Positions 58,801 to 64,000 of a stretch of 64,000 nucleotides of DNA are shown piece after piece (position 1 is the stretch's first letter; every line of letters begins with the position of its first letter). A program made the position numbers and the translations under genes. The notes beneath the pieces were generated by a model. The model was given only the letters and a program-made list of their open reading frames with translations. It ran no database searches and was not told where the DNA came from. The stretch covers positions 114,554 through 178,553 of the forward strand of contig VXIS01000062.1 in assembly GCA_008704415.1 (NCBI GenBank), written 5' to 3'. The stretch is from Sphaerosporella brunnea. Its lineage: Eukaryota; Ascomycota; Pezizomycetes; Pezizales; Pyronemataceae.

Positions 58801-60073
58801 TGCACAGGTGTCGCGAAGAAGAAGCGAACAGCAACCGGAATGTTAAAGATTTTCTGGTGAATGGCAGGTCGTAGTGGTGGTGCGGACAGGAGGCAATTTG
58901 GTTATTTTGTTTGGAGTGGAAGACGGGTTTGTTTGAGGAGCGAGAAGGAGGAGGACACCAAGCGTGTTAGCTCTTTTTGAGATGGTTGCCACAACAACGG
59001 GGCTGCGCTTAGAAAGTAACAAACCATAAACTCCAGGCACTTTGATGTGTTCCAAAGTACATGTACATTAGTACTCTATATCAGCACATAAGTAGAGTAG
59101 TTACTTCATAGGTCCTTAATCTGAGGTGCTTGTACGGCTGTTGAATGGTGGTGTTTTTATGAAGGTCATGCATATGAAGAACCAGAGCCAGCATACGGTA
59201 TATCAGTATGACCATGTGCCATAATTGAAAAAAAAAAAAATATATGGGACGTGTAGACGTACTCGTATGTACTTTGGAATCAACCCACTGGGGATTCAGT
59301 GGGGAACAAAACGAGATCTCACGCCAAAGTCAACGCTGACCGTAATATCCCATCCTCTACCTACTAAGTATGTATCCCTGATCTCCTAAACTTGAGGTGC
59401 AAATAAAGTCTGGTTCACGAAATCAAGCTATCCCTTTCAGGTTCGTTCACTAGTCATGCGTTTACCGAGTGACACTACGTGGTTAGACAGTTCCACTGAT
59501 TCCCAGCCAATACGATCGATCGATATATAACCTCATGGAGTTATCTATTACGAGAGGAGAGCCTGGCCCGCAGGGTTGTAGTAGAAAATGCCGGACTGTT
59601 TATCTGGCGAAAAAAAAGCTGGCATAACGGGGCCGCTGAAGGATTGGCTTCTTATCCTCTTGGAGCTATTGCACTACTGAATAAACCAATAATAGAATCT
59701 GCAAACCGGTGGACTTTATATTTTGGGTTTGATTTTAGGTATGTGGGCGATGTTGCAAAGAGAGTAGACATGAGAGAGGAATGCACGCAGATGAATAGGA
59801 CCAAGGAGCAGAATGTCACTCAATTTTATTCCTTCACGCCCGTAAGCCATCACGGTGAAAGGCCCAATTGTAAAAGGATAGGCCGATTTAAGGAGCACTG
59901 CATCCTTAGAACGAATTTACTAATGTTCAGTGAGGGTTTTTTTGTCATCCAGCTCCTCAATTCTGCATTGGTTCGTGCTTCAGAGCTGAAGGGGTTTCAT
60001 ATCAGCGGGCCGCCCATGTACATGGTTCTGTTTATCCGTCAGCTTATCGGTTCCGGAACAACGGCCGGGATGT
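58801..60073. other. Region upstream of Aurora kinase and downstream of MRH4
   Basis: 1.27 kb. The first part is the Aurora promoter; AT-rich DNA with TACT motifs follows at 59.05-59.3 kb. An open frame at 59644-60084 on the plus strand has no recognisable similarity and runs into MRH4 antisense, so I do not call it. Confidence 0.55.
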
Positions 60074-61870
60074 TTACGTCTTGATGTCTTTCACCCAGCC
60101 CTTGTTGGTGCGCTTGTCAACCAACATTACCGCTCTACCTCTTCTCCCCGCTCGCCCTGTCCGTCCGATACGATGTATCAGGTCTATTGAACTCTGGGGC
60201 TTGTCGAAGAGCACGACATTCTTCACCGTTTTCGTATCCACACCTCGACTGGCAATATCCGTCGTAACCATGACCTTCATCCTTTGCCTACCCACAATAT
60301 CAGGAGCAACGTCTTGTTTCGCTCCGGTAAACAACTCGAGAATCTCCGTTTGCTTGCGTTCCAAGCTGTCTCGGGTGAAAGCCACGGCGTCAATATCTTT
60401 TGACCGAAGATACTCCGCAAGCCCGGTTGCTGTTTCGCGTTCGTTGACAAAGACGATCACTTTCTTGATGAAACCTTCCTCAGTGCCGTCCTTTGCAATG
60501 GTATAAAGAGTGTCTGCACACGCCAGCTGTTTATCCCCGTGGTATAGGTTATTGTCGACATCGACAATCTGCAGCTGTACGCGTCGAGGCACAACATGCA
60601 AATTAGGTGTTACCAGGCGTTTCATGTCAGGGTACAGGCTGCGAAGACGTGTATCGAGTGACCGGGGAATGGTGGCAGAACACAATATGAGCTTCTTCAG
60701 GTTCGCGCACTGTCCAATGAGCGCAGTAGTAACAGGAGAGAAGGATCTGTCGAACAGGGAATCCGCTTCGTCGACAACAATGTGGGTGCATCTTGAAAGC
60801 AAGGCCGGGTTCGTCTCAGTCAAGCTGTTGAGTAAGTGGGGAGTGCAAACCACGACGTCAACTATTCTCCCCAAAAGTCGCTTCCTGATGATTTCAGGGG
60901 GTATATCGCGAGAAACGAGCGTGGTGCGGAACTTTACCACGTGCCCAAATGACTTGATCACATCACCGACCTGGGCCACTAATTCAGATGTTGGAACGAT
61001 GATGACAGCGCGTGGTTTGCCATCGAGGGCATTCGTCTCCACCACTGGTATCTCGAGGTCGGTGTCGGCGGCGGCGGTACTTGACGGATTTTCCCCTCGC
61101 TCCTGCTGTTCGAGTTCCTGCTCCTCCATTTCCTGACGCTTTATGGCGTCTATCACGGGAACCGAGTATGCGAGCGTCTTTCCGGAGCCGGTCTCGGCAG
61201 CAATCAAATATGTTTCCACTCCACTCCTACGACTCGTGGCCTCTCCCCTGCGACGTCCTGTATGTTGCCCTATCAAGGTTGGAATGGCCAGTTTCTGCAC
61301 AGCTGTCGGCGCGACAGTCTCAAGTGATCCGAGAGCCTCTTCTACGATTGCTTGTTGCACCGAGGGAAGCAGTTCAAAGTCATCAAAGGAATCGAGTGAC
61401 TGTATCCATCCCTGGGCCACATTTCTAGCAGTCCTTGCTACCGGTGCAAGCGCCTGTTGCATTTTCATGTGTTTCATGGGCCGTGGCGGTTTTGATTTGG
61501 AATTCGCTTTTGCGTCCGTCCTTTTTTCGGCACGCTCTTTATTGCTATTCAGAATACGTTCGGGTATATTCGCGGTTCGTCGATTCAGCCCAGGGATCGT
61601 GTAAGGGTCAGCATTGCGCTTCTTCTTTCCGTAGAAAGCGACCTTGTTAGAAAGGACAAGCCGAGAAGGACGTTTCTTTTGGGCGGCATCATGAGCCATG
61701 GATCGCACGAATATGGATGGTGGCATTCCGGTACGGCCAATGCTGTTCAGACATTGGGAACATTGCGCCGAGAATCGTAGCATAGGGGAGGATGTGATGC
61801 TGAAGGGCAGCAGCGCAGGGCTGAGGGTGGGGTTGTGGGGATCTGAAGATGCATTAGCATGTCGTTCCAA
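60074..61870 (-). CDS. mrh4: Mitochondrial DEAD-box RNA helicase MRH4
   Basis: ATP-dependent RNA helicase needed for large mitochondrial ribosomal subunit assembly in yeast. A single exon encodes up to 598 residues. Helicase motifs in order: AAETGSGKT (Walker A), PTSELVAQ, DEAD in VVDEADSLFD, SATIP, VIVFVNERETA, TTDIASRGVD and HRIGRTGRAGR. The stretch before motif I contains PTAVQKLAIPTL, the Q-motif region. The N-terminus lacks acidic clusters; the most presequence-like start is the internal Met at 61780 (MLRFSAQCSQCLNSIGR), so the true start may be there and not at 61870. An unusually long Glu-rich insert lies between motifs I and Ia. Confidence 0.9.
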   Translation of the reverse strand: MERHANASSDPHNPTLSPALLPFSITSSPMLRFSAQCSQCLNSIGRTGMPPSIFVRSMAHDAAQKKRPSRLVLSNKVAFYGKKKRNADPYTIPGLNRRTANIPERILNSNKERAEKRTDAKANSKSKPPRPMKHMKMQQALAPVARTARNVAQGWIQSLDSFDDFELLPSVQQAIVEEALGSLETVAPTAVQKLAIPTLIGQHTGRRRGEATSRRSGVETYLIAAETGSGKTLAYSVPVIDAIKRQEMEEQELEQQERGENPSSTAAADTDLEIPVVETNALDGKPRAVIIVPTSELVAQVGDVIKSFGHVVKFRTTLVSRDIPPEIIRKRLLGRIVDVVVCTPHLLNSLTETNPALLSRCTHIVVDEADSLFDRSFSPVTTALIGQCANLKKLILCSATIPRSLDTRLRSLYPDMKRLVTPNLHVVPRRVQLQIVDVDNNLYHGDKQLACADTLYTIAKDGTEEGFIKKVIVFVNERETATGLAEYLRSKDIDAVAFTRDSLERKQTEILELFTGAKQDVAPDIVGRQRMKVMVTTDIASRGVDTKTVKNVVLFDKPQSSIDLIHRIGRTGRAGRRGRAVMLVDKRTNKGWVKDIKT

Positions 61871-62574
61871 TTACTTTCCGTGTGAGCGATGACGAGGAAC
61901 TAACGGAGGTCAAAGGTCGGTGGCAGTTGAAGAGGTATGGTGGTGATGGCTGACCTTCTGTTTTTTTTTTTTTTTTTTTGACATCGGCAGCAAATTCGGC
62001 CAAGACATCATGTGGGAGCAGCCACTGGGATTGCAAACCACCGTAAGCCCGCCAAACTGGAATGGATGACTGCCCGCCACCCGCCCCGGCCCCTGAATAC
62101 ATATTCCCATTCTCTTTCTCACTGTGCGGAGGTTGAGCGTCTCGAATTGAGACAGAGTCGAACAGTCGAATAACCGACCGAATGGTTCCCCTGAATGGAT
62201 CGGGCGTGCAGCTCGGTGCTCTCCTGCGTGTGCCTGGATCCCGACTACCTATAGATAGAGCAGGCAATCCTACACACAGATCGGCCGCACATGCATCGTG
62301 AGACACACTCGTTGGGCATGGCATGGGACCGAAAACATCCCGGCCAAATCATGCGGCTGACGAGCGCAAGCAGCCGCGTGAAGACAAGTGTGGCTTCTGG
62401 TGGCTTGCGAAGAATGGGAGAGCTCACCAACGATCATTCGAATAGCATCACATGACTCAGTGAACCCCTCCTCAAAACTTGACATTGGTGCAACTCACTG
62501 TCTATTACGCTAGTCCAGAAAAAACACTCCCCTCCGAAACTTTTCAACTGGCACACCACCCCGCACATCACCGC
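61871..62574. other. Divergent region between MRH4 and BCP1
   Basis: 704 bases with a poly(T) run at about 61961-61979 and no gene. Presumed promoters of both genes. Confidence 0.5.
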
Positions 62575-63465
62575 ATGCCCAGCAACAAGCGCAAAGATCC
62601 CATCAACGACGATGGCAATGGCGAAATCACCATGTCCTCCGCTGCCGACTCCGGCGACGACTCCGGCTCGGAAGACATGGACTTGGTGAATGTGGACTTC
62701 GAGATGTTCGACCCTCAGCCTGCGCACGACTTCCACGGCATCCGCCAGCTCCTGCGCCAACTCTTCGATGCGGACTCAGCTCTCTTCGACCTCTCCGCTC
62801 TCACAGACCTGATACTGTCGCAACCCCTCCTCGGCACCACCGTCAAGACGGAGGGCAACGAATCCGACCCATTCGCTTTCCTCACCGTGATCAACCTGCA
62901 CGAGCACGCCTCGAACCCAGCCATACAAACGCTTGCTTCCTACCTCCTCGCCAAGTCCGCATCGAACCCTCAGCTGCACGCGAAATTGCGTTCCATTCTC
63001 GATTCTGGAAGCAGTGCGCAAGTAGGACTGATCCTAACGGAGCGTTTGATCAACATGCCCGTGCAGGTCGTGCCGCCGATGTACAAGATGCTGCTGGAGG
63101 AGATTGAGTGGGCGCTTGCCGAGAATGAGCCATACAACTTCACGCACTTCATGGTGCTGTCAAAGACCTACACCGAGGTTGCTTCCCGGCTTGATGAGCT
63201 CGAAGCACGACCGAACAAGAAGGGCAAGAAGCAGGCGAAGCGCAGGAATGACACGTTTTACTACCATCTTGAAGATGAGGTGATACGGCGGAGATGTGGA
63301 GAGGACAATGCGGCGGGCTTTAGGTTTGAGAAGGAGGGCGAGGCGGCGGATTCGAAGAGGGCATTCAGTGACATGGGAATCAAGCCGCAGGGTTTGATGA
63401 TGCTTGTCGAGAAGGAGGGCTTCGGCCACATGGTAGAGGATTTAGAAGGTCTTTTCAAGCCGTAG
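62575..63465 (+). CDS. bcp1: BCP1/BCCIP-family protein
   Basis: Conserved nuclear protein; in yeast Bcp1 acts as chaperone and export factor for ribosomal protein Rpl23 and the kinase Mss4. A single exon encodes 296 residues. The N-terminus is acidic (Asp/Ser-rich, to about residue 40), followed by MDLVNVDFEMFDPQPAHDFHGI, the family's signature start. Further conserved segments are LILTERLINMPVQVVPPMYK, DTFYYHLEDEVIRRR and a C-terminal helix. A basic stretch, NKKGKKQAKRR, may be a nuclear signal. The start at 62575 gives the MPSNKRK N-terminus; an upstream in-frame non-ATG extension is not supported. Confidence 0.94.
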   Translation: MPSNKRKDPINDDGNGEITMSSAADSGDDSGSEDMDLVNVDFEMFDPQPAHDFHGIRQLLRQLFDADSALFDLSALTDLILSQPLLGTTVKTEGNESDPFAFLTVINLHEHASNPAIQTLASYLLAKSASNPQLHAKLRSILDSGSSAQVGLILTERLINMPVQVVPPMYKMLLEEIEWALAENEPYNFTHFMVLSKTYTEVASRLDELEARPNKKGKKQAKRRNDTFYYHLEDEVIRRRCGEDNAAGFRFEKEGEAADSKRAFSDMGIKPQGLMMLVEKEGFGHMVEDLEGLFKP

Positions 63466-64000
63466 AATGGCACGCGGTCCTCCCGCGAACTTGCTGGGCT
63501 TCTAAGGTCGTAGCACGGAAATTTTTTGACGCAACCTGGATTCGCCGTTTGAGCCTGTGGAGAGGCAGCGAAATTTTGAGCGTGACTTTTTTTATGCCCC
63601 GTACCCGCGCTCCACCTAGCGATGCCCGCACCTACCCTCGTTGGCTTGCCTTCCCAGTGACTTTTGCAACTCGTAGAATACACTTCACCGGTCCACTAGC
63701 ATAAAAGAGTTCAAGCTACACGTGTATTGATGGTATCATGATTCCTGTTGCCGTGAGCCAGCCCACTTGGGCTGCCTTGCTTTTATCACTGCTTTTTTTT
63801 TTCGCAGCCAGAACGGTTGTCCCTATGACATCAATGCGTGACGAGAAGAGCAGGCGGCGCTTGATCTGCGGGATCTCGATTGGGGGGGGGGGGGGGGGCG
63901 GTATCTGTGTATAGTTGCATGCGTACTAGTACTACATATCTGCAGCGACGCAAATAGATTTTTCAGCTATGGCCCATGGTATATAGCGCAGGACCAGGAT
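63466..64000. other. Terminal region after BCP1
   Basis: 535 bases to the window end, with a G run of 17 at 63882-63898 and no coding signal. The first part is the BCP1 3' UTR. Confidence 0.5.

Noticed and set aside
59644..60084. 146-codon plus-strand open frame
   Set aside because: No known motif, overlaps the MRH4 3' end in antisense; likely chance.

Overview
The window is eukaryotic nuclear DNA from a filamentous ascomycete (Pezizomycotina). Evidence: short introns (about 45-165 nt, almost all GT-AG), families typical of moulds (a UncA-type kinesin-3, the CCAAT-binding subunit HapB, COP9 subunit 4, a DUF4243/AflY-type oxidase), intergenic gaps of up to about 5 kb rich in poly(T), poly(G) and microsatellite tracts, and fragments of DNA transposons. 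I cannot name the species. I found 21 protein-coding genes and assembled most exon structures by hand. Every spliced model below keeps its reading frame from start to stop. I saw no rRNA, tRNA or CRISPR array that I could support.

Layout: 0.2-5.8 kb, kinesin-3 motor (+). 8.6-10.4 kb, five-finger CCCH protein (+). 10.4-15.6 kb, a long gene-free leader or promoter region. 15.6-17.5 kb, a bZIP factor with a predicted transmembrane segment (+). 18.7-20.2 kb, Nif1-like Sel1-repeat protein (-). 20.2-29.4 kb, a patchwork in which single-copy genes (ERO1 +, an OB-fold-like protein +, NAR1 -) alternate with transposon relics: two related piggyBac fragments, a miniature element with terminal inverted repeats, a large fold-back repeat just upstream of a start codon, and a 52-bp-arm hairpin. 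29.4-30.7 kb, CSN4 (-). 35.5-36.7 kb, HapB (+) behind a long repeat-rich leader. 36.7-40.3 kb, gene-poor DNA. 40.3-63.5 kb, a compact housekeeping block: TPC1 (-), gamma-butyrobetaine-type dioxygenase (+), DNM1 (-), PEBP (+), ALG6 (+), COX17 (-), AflY-like oxidase (+), glutamate 5-kinase (-), ATP23 (+), Aurora kinase (-), MRH4 (-), BCP1 (+).

Functionally this is a core chromosome segment and not a biosynthetic cluster. Several products serve mitochondria (TPC1, DNM1, COX17, ATP23, MRH4 and, by inference, the N-terminally extended PEBP) or the ER (ERO1, ALG6, the putative membrane-tethered bZIP). In the dense block the genes are mostly arranged as divergent or convergent pairs with 100-560 bp gaps. 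The most unusual items are the membrane-segment bZIP with its upstream ORF, the nested inverted repeats at 24.06-24.89 kb, the 28.0 kb hairpin beside a piggyBac relic, a GC-AG intron that splits the Aurora activation loop, and a dispersed repeat shared between 7.3 and 39.5 kb.
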